Translations under genes and position numbers: made by a program
The notes under the pieces: generated by a model
The model's database searches: none
What the model saw: only the letters and a program-made list of their open reading frames with translations
What the model was told of the DNA's origin: nothing
DNA from: Sebastes aleutianus
Taxonomy: Eukaryota; Chordata; Actinopteri; Perciformes; Sebastidae
Length of the DNA stretch: 64,000 nt
Direction of reading: 5' to 3'
Assembly: GCA_916700875.1 (NCBI GenBank)
Contig: CAKAKS010000066.1
Span: forward strand, 11,751,361 to 11,815,360
Part shown: in pieces, positions 13,001-26,729 of the stretch
Position numbering within the stretch: position 1 is the first letter of the stretch
Layout: each line of letters begins with the position of its first letter

Positions 13001-16000
13001 TCAAGTCTCTAAAACTCAAAAGTTATTTTTGATATGTCTGGTCGTTTAATGTAAATTGCTTCAACAGCCTAACAAACTAACTTGTCACATTAAACAAACC
13101 TGCAGACCTTTGGAGGTGGGATGTTGTTGGCTATTTACAATCTGATTGATTGAACCTCAACTGGCATTCTGATGCTCAGTTCAAGCCAAACATCCACACC
13201 AGAGGCTCTTTTTTTACACATCAAGCTTGTGTGCAGTATTTCCCATCAGTCTACAAAAAAACTCTTTGATCAAATTGTAATGTCTATCGAGCGGGCTGTG
13301 TTTTTCCGAAATTGGCTGCCATCACAAAATGTTCTCTCAGAAGCGAGATGGCATCTTTTGCCATTTTCCAAAAGCTATATTGCAATTTATCGTCTTGGAT
13401 ATACTGTGTGAGTGATCTGCCACCTGTTGTAACCTTGTGTGAACACTGCGACAGAGTGCCAGCTCATTCATAATCACAATCATCCCAGCGACAGCGCTGC
13501 GTCTGCGTCAGCAGGCCCTGGGTGTTGGGCCTGCCTGTCAAATCTAAGGGCGAGTAATTACAGCACTGCGGTTCAGTCCGGGTGATTGGCAAGTGCCACA
13601 CTGCCAGCAAAAATAGATTGCCTCCTCATCTGATGTAAATTCCTCTGGTCCCTGCTATGCTAATGAAACATGCTTCCACTGTAGGTTATGTTGTTGCAGA
13701 GAACGGTCACATGGAGAGGAGAGGAAACGCTGCAAGACCAACTAACTGATTCATTTTATTTTGAAGGGAAGACCAGAGGAGCCTTCTCTTTGCCCAAAGG
13801 AGCTCGAAATGTGTTTTTAAATGAAACAGAAGACTCTAGAAATATACTCGGTGAGTCACGGTAGGTTTGTAAGCGGTGGACATCCCTGACAGAAGGTCAC
13901 TTTGCTGCTCTGTAGTCTGGAAAACCTGTTACTCATGCCTTGTTGAAACGTGGCTGAAGGCATTCACATCCTGTCTGCACACAATCAATATGAAAACAAA
14001 TAGGCGTTCAAATTATGTATTTCTTGTACGAGGATATATATTGATATTTCGAAGAGTCATTTAATGACACAACAGATGGATGTGAATGGACGGCCTGTTT
14101 CAATGAACGTTTTACCTGCAGGCTTCTACAGCGAGGAGGAAAGCTGACAAGTAGACATTTTACCATTTTCTTTTTTCCCCCTCAAACTTCTTCAAACATC
14201 TTTGTAGAGCAAAGAGAAGCAAACTTCTGAAACATGTGTGATGTCCACCACTGCAAACAAACAGATTATGTCTGTATCTGCTCAACTTACCTGTCTGTGT
14301 CTTTATCTTTCCTAACGCTCCCTCCTCTGCTTCTGCTGCTGCTCCTGCTGCTGCTACAAACTTGGCAAAGGTTACCTTAAGATGTTTCTCATTCCTCCTG
14401 GAGCTAGACATGTGATCATCCAAGAACATGAGGCCTCCCCTCAAATTCTTGGTAAGTGTGACCTCCCAACACGAACACATGTATGTAATCAGAGGAAACA
14501 TATCAACAGCCTCCTCATGTTTCCCTGGGAGACTAATGGGAAAGTGAAATCATAGATTATAGGCTTTGCATAATTTATTCCTTGTCACCTCTTAGGCTGA
14601 GCAAATTAGTCTTCATATTGCTCATTCATTATTTATCAATCTATTAAAGATGTTTCTAGTTTAGTGGGTTCTGGCTTCTGCAAAATTAGCATAGTATTTT
14701 TCTCGACTATGTTGAGGTGAAATTAGTCGTAGTCAAGCAGATATATTCAGAAGGAATCCGCATTATTCATGACCAGGGTAATAGAAACAGGGAATAAGAC
14801 AGAATGAAAAATCTTCATATTCATATTTAAGTGCAACCACTGAAGGATCAGTCTCAGACAAACCGTGATCTACAGTAATGAAAAACAACAGCTGTGCAAA
14901 TGCCCGATATTGACATAGTGTTTATGTTCAAGTGACAAAGACCTCAAGTTATAACTGTTGTCCTTTTAGAGCAAAGGAGGAAGAAGTGTGACGTTATTAA
15001 AGAGTCACAAAGTCCTCAGAAGGGGGGGGGGGATGTCAATAAAACTTGACTCCTGACGGATTGCTGTGACTTAGTAGGCGATGCTCATGTGACCGACAAA
15101 GACGGCTGCAAGCGTCAGAAGTAGCAAGATTACTGTAGCCTTGTTAACTTGTAGTGTAAAAGAAGATAAACAGTGAAGAAGCACATAACAAAACTGGTGT
15201 TGAAAAATTAGTAAACCTCTGTAGAGCAAAGGAAGAAAATGCAGTAAAGCTTGTTAATCAACCTGCCGAGTTTCTTTAGTCTTTAACATATTATGTAGTT
15301 TTCACAACTTGTGAATTGAACAATGCAAAAATGTTCAAATTGGCTTCACAAAGTCCGGCTCTTTAGCTGCTTGATGCTCACCAACTAGACTCTAACTTTG
15401 TTGTCTGTCTCCAAAGTCGGATTATAATTGTCATTTTATCCATGTTAGTATAAGAAATGCTGATTAATGCAGCTGTAAATGAACAAATGAAACCTACAAA
15501 GTTAGTTTGTAACAAGCCTATTACAGGAAGTGAGCACATCAGCGTACAACTAAAAGTACAAAATGTGAAAGTTCAGAAAAAAGTTATTTATTCCCTTTAA
15601 ACAACCAGCTACAGTATAGGATTCCTATAAAGACTTTGTCGGACAGATGATTGAAGGTAGGAAAGACTAGGGTAATCTTTTTGTCTCTTGTTCTGCGAGC
15701 GGCCCGAGGAAAGCATGATTTATTCAGCATCCACGAGGTGAAAAGGTGACCATCGATCTCCTCAGCCAGCGGCACTGTGTGTTTTTCAAGGAGCTCTGTG
15801 AGATTAACATTTACGTTTATTTACCTGAGCCTCCCGTCCTGGGACACAGTTAGAGGAGAGGAGGTGAGAGGAGAGGAGGATAAAAGTCCTACATAACTAA
15901 AAGAAGAAAAATAAACTATTCAGTGGAGTAAGTCTTTGAGGAAAGATGATAAATAGCATATTTCAACATAGTATAACTTTGCCTGAAAAGCATTAAATCA

Positions 16001-19000
16001 ACAAGCATGATATAAATCACTTAATAATATATAGCAGTGAAGGAGTTAGAGGAATCACAGAGGAATAATGTTTAATGTGAAAGTATCCAGGCTGATATGT
16101 CGATTTCTATCTGAAAACTCCAACATCTAAATGTATAAAAATGTATAAAGCCCACATCAACCTTAGAGACTTCATCTCAGGATTAAAGCTACTGAAAGAT
16201 GATCTGAAGTCTACAGATCTACAAGATGATGCACTCTTGACTCTGCGTTGCTTCATCTAAACTCTTTAAAGTCGAGATGAAATGAAAAATGCCTTTTTAA
16301 TCCTTTTAGATTGCCTCCCTGGTCATAACGTGCTCCTATTAATCAAAATATGGAGGCATTTTCTACGAAAAATCAATTTCTTTCATTTTTTTAGTATCAA
16401 AATCCAGTCATCTTTTCCTCCTGTAAAACAAAAAGACCAACCAGTTTCAACCAGTAACATAATGGCATCCATCCATCAATCACCCTGCAAATTGGCTGAA
16501 GTACCGCAAACCAAATAAAGAGCAGGACAGAGCTGCTGTAACTCTGAACCCTGATATAGTAGCCTGTGATGGGGGAAGTATTCAGATCATTTAAAAAGTA
16601 CTAATACCACACTATGAAAAAGTACAAGTACAAGTCCTGCATTTCAAATGCAACTGCAAATTTTACCTAAATAAAACTATGTACTCAATGCAGAAAAATG
16701 GCTGATGTGACTGATATTTTATTATATATTATATCATTAGATTATTATTCCTTATGCATTAATGTAGCATTAAGAAAATAGTGAGAAATGCCAGAGCCCA
16801 ATTACCCAGAGCCCAAAGTTATACCTTCACAAGCAGCAAATGGAAAAGCTGGAACCATGAAATGTTTTTGCATGAAAAATGACTTAATTATCAAAATAAT
16901 TACCAATTAATTTTCTGTCAATCAACTAATTGATTCATCATTTCAGCTTTACTTGTATAAACTGTTGGGTAATTTAATTTATAACAAAACGGCATATTTT
17001 ATAAGCTCTTCATATGTTTTTTGCGCAAAAATAAGTAACTAAAGCTGTCAGCTGTTGTAGTGGAGTAGAAGTATAAAGTGGCACAAGAAGAAAGTCCTCA
17101 AGTAAAACACAAGTACCTCAAATTTATACTTAAAGGAACAGCGTGTAGCATTTAGGAGGCAGAAATTGAATTTAATATTAATGAGTATGTTTTCTCTCGT
17201 GTATAATCACGTGAAATAAGGAATCGTTGTGTTTACGTTACCTTAGAATGAGCCGTTTTTATCTATATATGGAGCGGGTCCTCTTCACGGAGCCAACCGC
17301 CATTTTTCTACAGTAGCCAAGAACGGACAAACCAAATATCGGCTCAAGATAGGGCCATTGGCGTTTTCACGTTTTCACATCAACCGCCATACACACTCCT
17401 ACACACAAGTTTCAGTTGGTTGCAATCTGCAACCTCACCGCTAGATGCCGTCAAATCCTACACACTGTACCTTTAAATACAGTACTTTAATGTACTTAGT
17501 TACTTACATTCCACCGCTGATAGTAGCACCTCATATCGGCCCGTACACCAAAGAACATATGTTGCTAAGAAGAAGAAGTGAAAGTCAGTTGTTCGTTCCA
17601 TTGCAACATCAGCGCCCAGCAGCAAAACTATGCTTCCGCCATTTTGGACTGAAAGCGACTAGCGGACGCCAGTAAAACATCCACCTACAAAGTGCTGTAC
17701 AAAAGTAAAACAACATTATTTCTATTCTATTGTTATATTTCATGTCTCTACTGAAATGGCCTGTGTTGAGCATTAAAAATATTATAAATATAATGAGCGT
17801 TTTCTGTCCAAAATGGTGTCAAAAAACACCGAAGTTTTTGTCTCTTTGCTTCTATACTCTTTGCGTACACACAGTTCCATCATGTGCAGACATTCAAAAC
17901 TTGACAGGACTGCTGCCTCGTTACAGCTGCTAATGATTGGACAATTTCTGTTCAGGGAATTTAACAAACAGTCAATCATGTCTTTCTCAAGAGGAGCTTG
18001 TCACATATGACAGTTATGCTTTGGAAAAAGACATTTTTCCCCTCTCTGAGTATTCAACTGTTATTCAAGTCAAGTCAGTTCTATTTATACACCCCAAAAT
18101 CACATATCACAAATTTGCCTCAGGGGGCTTCAGGGAAAAGTGAAATCATCCCTTATGTCAGTAAAAATAGTCCCTCTCAGTCACTTTCTGATTTGCATGC
18201 ATGGGAGTGATAATAAGGAAGTGTGTCTGCCCCGAGCCATCCAGATCCTCTTTTTATTTCCTGCTCTGGGATTATTATCTGATAAGAAAGCTGGTGGAGG
18301 AGGCGGTGTTCCTCTACTCCGTCACCACATTCGTTAATCCACCGCCATGGTACAGTGATAGTCACCTTCCATTAAATCAGATTTCAGTTCAGTGTGGTGC
18401 GTTTCAAAGTCTTATTACAAGGTCTTGACCCTCGCTGATTAGGATGAATACGATGCCGTCAGAAGCTCCGAATAATTGGTCATTGCCCCTAATTTGCCTC
18501 CCCCTCTCTATGTGGGTTTCTTGATAAGCTTTTGACGGGTAGAAGGAACTTTTCCAGCTCAATCTCCAATCAGACTCAATCACAGATATTCAAGTAAGTA
18601 ATTCTAGGGTGGACTGGCATGTACTGGAGAGACACTGATTGTTATTTCATACATGATGAGGAGGATGATTAAAATAGAAAGGAGAAGGAGAGAGATTTAT
18701 TCATAACATGTTCATTCAAGTTATTTTTAACTGCAAATGGGACTAAAACCAGGAATGTTTGGCAATTTTGTCCTTTTATTCATGCAGATGTGTAACCTTA
18801 AACTGCGTACCTTCCTGTGAAAGAAGGTGTATGCATGTATGAGCCATTTAAGCAATTTAGTGGAAAGAATTGCCACATTTGTTGCCTAATTAAAAAAAAC
18901 AACTACACAGCTGTTGTTACACTTGAAATGCTGTCACTAGCTGCTGTTTTGAATTCAAGAATACCCCTCAGTAACTTTTGTTTTCTGTACAAACTAAGGT

Positions 19001-22000
19001 TATAATCTCACCTTAAATTGACTTTCTAGTGTTAATGAAGGTTTTTAAATTCCTCCTAAATTACTTTTAGGGCGCTTTCATTTTGTAGTAGTTTAAACAA
19101 GCTCCACCTCAAGCAGCTATAACAGTAAAATGCAGTTTACACACTGATATATCATATTAACCATCCAATAATGCTAGATATGATAACTTGCCAGTCAATG
19201 ATCTGCAGAATCAGATTTTCTGTATAACCAGTACTTTCACTTTTGATACTTTAAGTACATTTTGTTAATAATACTTCTGTACTTTCACTTAAGTAGAATT
19301 TTGAATGCAGGACTTTTACTTGTAACAGAGTATTTTATAGTGTGGTATTAGTACTTCTATGTCAGTAAAGGATCTGAATGCTTCTCCCACCACTGCTAGT
19401 GAGTCAGTACCCAGCATTCCTAAAAAGTGTAACCATAATAGTGGAGGCAGCCGTCATGGCCTGTGATGGATCATTCTCCCGCGTTATCATAAAGCTGAAA
19501 GGTCCAGAGAGCGTCAGTGTGAGTGTTAGCGAGAGTATTGGCTCTTAGTAGAGAGCTGGACTGTACCAGATGAAATAGCCTCCATTATCACAAAGCATCA
19601 ATCACTGAGAAGCGTCTGTACGGTGTGGATGCCCTTTAGTTTGACCAAACTGTGCAGCTGTGGAAGAAAGAAAGAAACTCTCCACTGCAGAAGCAAGAGT
19701 GGAAAAATATACAATTAAATGGGTTTTTATAAAGAGTTAATATGCTTCATAGTCATATGCTTGATATTAAAAGCTGTCAATTTTAGCATCAGAATGATTA
19801 ATCTGCTTTAGTTTTGTAAACAGCATCCATCCTTCCTGTCATTATCTGTGAAATGACATGCTGATGGATCACTTTGAAGAGTTTTCTGACTTGCTTATAT
19901 TTCAAGGACTAGCAGCTATACGTAGTTTCCTGCTGTTCATTATGCATTTCTGTCAAAGTGTGGATATTTCATATATACTGTGCAGAGCTCACCCAGTATG
20001 AGACGTTTTATCATATTAAAAGTTTGGCAGCTTGTTTTGTGTAAATTATAGCATGAATCAGACATTGTAATGTTCAGTCAGAATCATTCCAAGAGAGCGC
20101 CAGTGGGGTTAGAGCGGTTGCATGAATCACCCCTTTTTAAGAGTACAATTTGAGCTTTTTAATCTCTGTGGATAATTCAGAACTTTTTCATTGGTAGAGT
20201 GAAGCTGTTTCTTTGTCAGTGGCTCATAACCAAATGACTGATTACAGCAATCAAGAACCAGGCAACCGGGCATTACATCCTCAATGGAAAAGGAGAGGAA
20301 GTCAAGTCCAGAAGCTTCATTGACTTGGGCGTGGAGTGGCACTACATTATCGAGGACGACGTGGAGACGCTGCACACTGACGGACCTCTGCATGACCCCG
20401 TAGTGGTTCTGGTAATAAAACCTCCTTTTCTATCGAAGCTGATATTTTAAATAATCTGAAAGACGATTTGCGCTCAGGTCAGCCATCCAGTTCAACCCCC
20501 CACCCCCAACTCCCATTATTCTCATTCACTTTCTATCACTATCTGTAGATTAATGAAACTCATTAATTAACCAACGAAATAGTAATTATAAACTTTTAAC
20601 AGCTTTTCACAGATGCAGTGTAACTAGGACTCTGAGCATGCAATGTTTTCAAAATCAGCATCTCTAAATCAAATCCCAAAATTGTCATGCAGCCAGTAGG
20701 GAAGTGCAGCAAAGGTTTGGGGTAGTATGGTCACTTCTCTTGTTAGTAGTCTGGCAGCAGCTCTCTGAACTTGGGAGGTTATTTGTCCTGCTGAGACCTG
20801 AGTGAGTTACTGCAAGTTGCGTTAATCAAACCAGGTAGAGAGATAGAGAGGGATGAAATCATGAATCTCCAGGTCTGCTAATGGTAGAAAAGATTTGACC
20901 TTGCGATCTTAGTTTTATTTAACATGATTGTACCACTTTAGTTGAGCATTTGATGACAGGTCTGGAACTAAAATTACACCAAGATTGCAGGCTTCCAGCC
21001 TCCCATTCAGCGATGGTCTGCCCAGACTAAGATGATTAATGGTGCCAGTGCTGGAACTGGGAGTCGAAATTATAAGGATCTCGCAATTTGAAAGCTGCGG
21101 CGGCCACTCAGCAAGCTACAGCCGTTTGATTATGCTGTGCAGTGCGGCCAGACAGGACCCTTAGCCAATCAGTAAACACAGTCCTCCTGTGACATGTTGA
21201 CCTGTGTTACAAAGAATTTCTTCCCGCCTGAAACACATGAACACGCCTCCCAGCCTGGTTTGGTATCGGCGTAAAGCTCCACACAAGCAAAGTAGTTGAG
21301 CGGCGGCTGCATCTCACTCGTTCTTCTTCAGCTCAGTGGGTGTGTACTCATGAACGTGTTAACTCAGAGAGACTCTCTGAGTCGGAAGTTAACCTGAATC
21401 TTATTCACATCTGGGCATGCACCACACAGAAGCAGGATTTTGGATTCACTTCCGCTTGCAGATCGCGTTAACTCATTCCTCTGAAAAGAACCAGTGTGTA
21501 ACAAGTAGGGGGATCTATTGTCAGAAAGAGTTGATAACGTTACTCGCTCCGGGGTTAACCCCCGCCGTCACTCCACCCAGCTGCCGGGAAACAAGACACA
21601 GGAAATCTCTGTTGGCCTTGAAGAGCTGCAGCATTTATTTCTGCACAAACTGCAAACTCCACTGAACATTCACTTAATATTCTCAGAGCGAAACTAACTC
21701 TGTCGTCTGCTCACTTGTTCGCTCACACACATTCGCCACTGCTCTCTCTCTCTCTTGCTTCACCACTCACTTCCCACGTACACACACACTCTACGCACTT
21801 ACTTACTCACTCTGCTCCGCTAGATGCTGCCAGATGTTACACACTGGACCTTTAAGAGTCGTTCACGAACATTACTAAAATCTTGTGCCTGTGGATGCCC
21901 TCAGGGGAGTTTATGTGAAGAGAGTAATAAGGGACCCGGTATAGATCCCAGGGGAACACCACAAGAGAGTAACCCACCTGAGGAGGAGGCGTTTCAAGTT

Positions 22001-25000
22001 CAAGGTTGTTATTTTATTATATGCCTGTTTTTGTCTCACCAACAGTCTAAGCCCAAAGAAACCCAATTTTGCAATTATATAAATTACAAAAAAGAAATGT
22101 GGTAAATTCTCTTTTAGAAACTTGAACCTTGAATGTTCAGCTTGAATTAAAAGCTTGAAACAATTGACTTGCTGAAAATGTTTCTGTTGACTAATTGAAT
22201 CGGTTCAGCTTTAACAAAACTAATATAGGACCACTTCACTCCTGCCAAAATGGTTTTCTTTCTTAAGAGATGTTGTCTACCGTTTCAAGGGGCAAAGTAA
22301 GGTCAAGGAGGATTAAAATGAAATGAAATCTGCATAATTGGAGCAGAAAGTCACTTGACTTTGACCACAGCAGCCTCAATAAGAGAGAGAAAACAGAAAA
22401 TATTCTTCTTCCTTCATGTCTTTACCTTTTAACTCATCGCTGTTTCCAAGAAGTGATTCTTCATGTAAAGGTCCTGTCTATTCTGAATAAAGCATTAACA
22501 TTACATTTACATAATGGACACACATGTCTGAATGACATAAAGCACTTTAAGAGATAGATGAAGCCGGAAATATTACATATTCAACGTCGAAAAAGGGCTC
22601 TATTGTCCTTCAGTCACCCTAACAGGAATGAGGAAAATGTAACTAGTCAGTGAAGTGGAGCTAATGCCCAGAAGACCCAGAGTTTCACATAATAGAGGGA
22701 TATTAAACCAGTTTTAAAAAGCAGTTTCCCCTACAGTATTCAAACCGTCCACTTTAATAAGTAAAATCCCTAATACAACCATGGCCAGCAGCAGACAAAA
22801 ACAGAAACAGAGAAAACTGTAAAATCAGAATTAAATAGTGATATTATCCCGTGGCACTTATTTTGCTGAAATGGTGTAGAATAAGAACTAATCTGTTTTT
22901 TTTCCTGTCATGAAATCATTTTGACTCGTGAGTGGAAACTTCAAAGGATTCAAAAGTTTTCTCTCAGTTGTGCTACAGAAGTAATTAAATGCTGCAGCTG
23001 ACAAGAAAAGCTTTGATAGGATTATTACTGTGTTTTGTTTCTGTTAGTGATCTCTCTGAGGCGTTTATTGATTAATGTCTTTAATACATTTTATTAAAGG
23101 TTTGTTGAGTCAACAGGTTTTTTTTCCCCTCATTACACATTGTTGTTTTTCCTCAGGGACACCAGCTCTAATTTCTTACGTGTTACATCAGTAGGATTTT
23201 CTCAATTTCCATTCATGCGTGAGTTGAACTCTCCACATTATGACAGTGTGCTTATTACAGACATTTTGTTTCAAACCTACCGAGGAGAACAACAGATGTG
23301 ACAGAAATTAATTCACAGTTTTTCCTATGAACAGCATTTTTTTCTGAAAAGCAATCTAATGAGAGGAGGAGCAGGAATCAAGGCAATCTTGTGGTTTCAG
23401 AAAAAAAAGCTGAAGGGACTTTTGTGCCTCTTCGGTGAATCATTCAGATAATTATTCATATTCAATTTGGCAGCAATTGGAGGATACAAATAAATAAATT
23501 GTTATAGTGCAAAGCAGATCTGTTTTGAAAAATTGAGATCAAATGTTAAATTCATGAGGCATGCAGTAAATAATAATTCTTCATTCGTAAATGATGTAAC
23601 TCAACCTTGGTAATTAATGAGTCTTATCAACTCTGCCATTAAACACAACAAGTTCATATCTGCATTCATTTCACTGATGGATTAATAACGATCAGCCATT
23701 AAATGATGAAAGCATATTTTGTTTGTGTTTTTTTTGTGAATGTTGTAGGAAATTAATCTGCAAACTTCATATAATAGATCAAATGAAATCAATATCAATA
23801 ACACACAATATTATACAGTTCAAATGAAGTTGAATTGTATGTTTGTGTTACAGTATACAGTATCTGCTTTGTACGTCACAGGTCCTGTTTGTTTGTCCTT
23901 TGAAAAACAAAACTGAACCCAAAATAGAAATTTATATTTTTTATAGGGTTGTCATTCGATTAATCACGATTAATCGCAAGTTAATCACACATTATTTATG
24001 TGTTCAAAATGTACCTCAAAGGGAGATTTGTCAAGTATTTAATACTCTAATCAACATCGGAATGGGCAAATATGCTTGTTTTATGCAAATGTATGTATAT
24101 ATTTATTATTGGAAATCAATTAACAACACAAAACAATGTCAAATATTGTCCAGAAACCCTCACAGGTACTGCATTTAGCATAAAAAGAGTTGGTGAAAGT
24201 CCTGTGTTTGTTTGAACCACCCATCCTCCCCTCCCACCGGCCCTACGCAGACTTTCTCGCTCTTAATACTACGTCAGCTGTTCTAAAGTCTAATAATGAC
24301 ATGGATGGATTTAAATTGGAGTTAGTTGAAAGTCCGGTGCATCTCATGCAGACAGTATTTGATGCCGAGGGGCACTGACCAAGTCGCGGTCTGTGACGAG
24401 TAGGAAGTGACAACAGGTTAAATATGCCGTTTGCCACCTCAGCACTCTGTACTTCACTCAATTATTCAGTCACATATAGAGATCCCTACTCAAACCTCTA
24501 GGGGAAAAAAAATTATGTTAATTTTTACCAGTTATCCTGCAGCGAGTTAGATCTTCAAAGGTACAAACATTTTTTATCAGAGACTGTGCAGCTGAAGTGT
24601 CATGAATTGGGAGGATCCAGCCGCTGGAATAAACTCACTCTTGTAAAATGAAATTTAAATAGTTGAGTTCATTCATTTAGAACAAAAACGGAGGAGAGAG
24701 AGTTCCTCGTTAAAACCAACAGAGATTAATGATTGGTCGTTAGGTACGCACTTTCATAGCAGTTTCCATTAAATCCATTAACAATAAAATTGAAAATCAC
24801 TTCCAAATTATTTTGGCTGCAAACAGGGATGACTAAATGTGATATCAGCTGGACTTTAAATCAGCTCAGGGTGTTTTCAGTGCTAACTTTAATCTCACTG
24901 CCCGAGCTCACAGATTATACCATGAGTTATTTGATTATATGTGCTACACAGTCCACATACTTTTTTCTGTTTTTCAGCCTACATAGACACAAGTAATCTC

Positions 25001-26693
25001 TCTGTGTGATTACCCACACCAACACCTGTTTTTAAGTTTTCTGTACTCCTGCAGTACCTGATCCAGATAAGAGAAACACTCAGAGACAGCACAGAGAATA
25101 TGTTTCTGTGTTTACTATCCCAGTGGGTTCAGTCTTACCTTGTGCATGGACTCTCTTATTTTCTGAGAATTCCCTGTCCTGTGTTCAACCAATTACCCTC
25201 TCGTATTGACGCCATGTAATTAATGTCACTGAGACTTGACCCGGAAATTATGAAAACTGCTTCTGCAATTATTCTCCTGTTTCTTGAAATTCAATCTGAA
25301 TTTATTTGCACACATTTGCACTTGGAGCATTTGAATGCAAATACGCTGCAAAGAGGATGACGCTATAATGGTAATGTGCTTTGTTTTTTTTCTTCCCGTT
25401 GCTTGCAGATTATACCCAGAGACAATGAAACACGCTCTACTTTAATGTACAAGTACATCATCCATGAAGATTCAGTGCCTGTCAACAACAACAATGTCAT
25501 CCAGGAGGACACGTACGAGTGGGCTCTGAAGAGCTGGTCTCCGTGTTCCAAGCCATGCGCCGGAGGTAAAAAATTACCATAAAATTGGAAAAGAATAGAG
25601 AGGAATCATAGATATGATTGTGTGAATAGCACACTCACTGCTCTTGTTGTAAGTAGGCAGCCTTTAATTATGTGGATCCTTGTAATAGATCCTTGTTTTT
25701 AAGCACAACGTATCATACGCTTTTATCCTCTTTGAGTTCCCGTTCTCTCTCAAGCTGAAGCCGTTTCTTTTGAATTTTTAAGGGCATTTATAATTATTTT
25801 CATTTATTAAACATTTGTACCAGCATTTATTTTGATTTAAAAAAAACAGTGCTATGGGTCCCTTATTATGTTACCATGCTGACATAATTGAAACATATGA
25901 TAGGATGCTTGCATAATAAGCAACAGTGGTGTCTAAGCAGTTAGGTACAGTATGCTGTGGCTTGCTGCATAATGAGCTGGAAACGTGTGTTTCAACTTAT
26001 CATTTAATATCCCTCTATGAAGCTTGCAAACAACAGCAAAGGAGTATCTATCTATTTTAGTAGATGCTTATACTACTTAAAAAAACAATAATTCACGGAG
26101 CTGCTTCCAGGATTTGTGAGGATTTAACAGATGCTAAAATGCTTAGGGATATGAGAAAGGAAATTCTGGATCGTTATCACGGTGACAATTATTTAATCTT
26201 TCATCTTTTTTTTTGTAAATTATATTCAATTTTCATCACAACAAAAATAATATCTACAAACAAACTTACAAACACAGACAACCCACATTCAAAGACAGAA
26301 AGCCAGACTGGAAAGAGCTAAACACAATGATGTTTCAGCCTATATCTTCTTTTTTTTTTATCTTTCATCATTAAGATCATCCTGTAAACACTGTAAAAAC
26401 ACAGTGTTCACATCACAACGCACACACACCGGTTTGGGCCTCTGCGTCGGTTCCTCCCCTGGAACGATGCAGCAGGAATAAATGAGTGGATATGTGTATT
26501 TTAATGCATTTTTGTTGTATTTCTGAACACATGCTTAGGGCGGCCTTGTGTTAAAGTCAGAGAACAAACATTCAACACCACACGATACATATTTCTTTAT
26601 TTTTAGTCAAGTATACAGCAAATCCTTCCACTCCTAGGTGTACGCATGAACACACTCTTACACCTCTGATAGACACATACTGTATGACATAAT

Positions 26694-26729
<36 letters not shown>

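Larger units (their letters stand above)
9796..14370. other. adamts3: Intron E-F, containing the putative alternative exon
   Basis: 4575 bp. It holds family 3 repeats at 11097-11262 (partial) and 12116-12719 (both ends), a CA run at 11742-11763, and the putative alternative spacer exon at 13767-13850. The remainder is AT-rich without recognised coding content. Confidence 0.6.
14452..20247. other. adamts3: Intron F-G
   Basis: 5796 bp of AT-rich intron. It contains an hAT-like element (16564-17519) interrupted by a family 1 MITE (17132-17475) and a second hAT-like fragment (19228-19395). A G run sits at 15020-15032. No further copy of the spacer exon was found here. Confidence 0.55.
20412..25408. 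other. adamts3: Intron G-H
   Basis: 4997 bp. It holds an unresolved old interspersed repeat in pieces (about 20690-21010 and 21860-22330) split by a family 1 MITE at 21488-21855. Further on are a family 2 copy (23944-24186) and a family 3 fragment (24190-24460). The rest is AT-rich and without exon-like segments. Confidence 0.55.
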
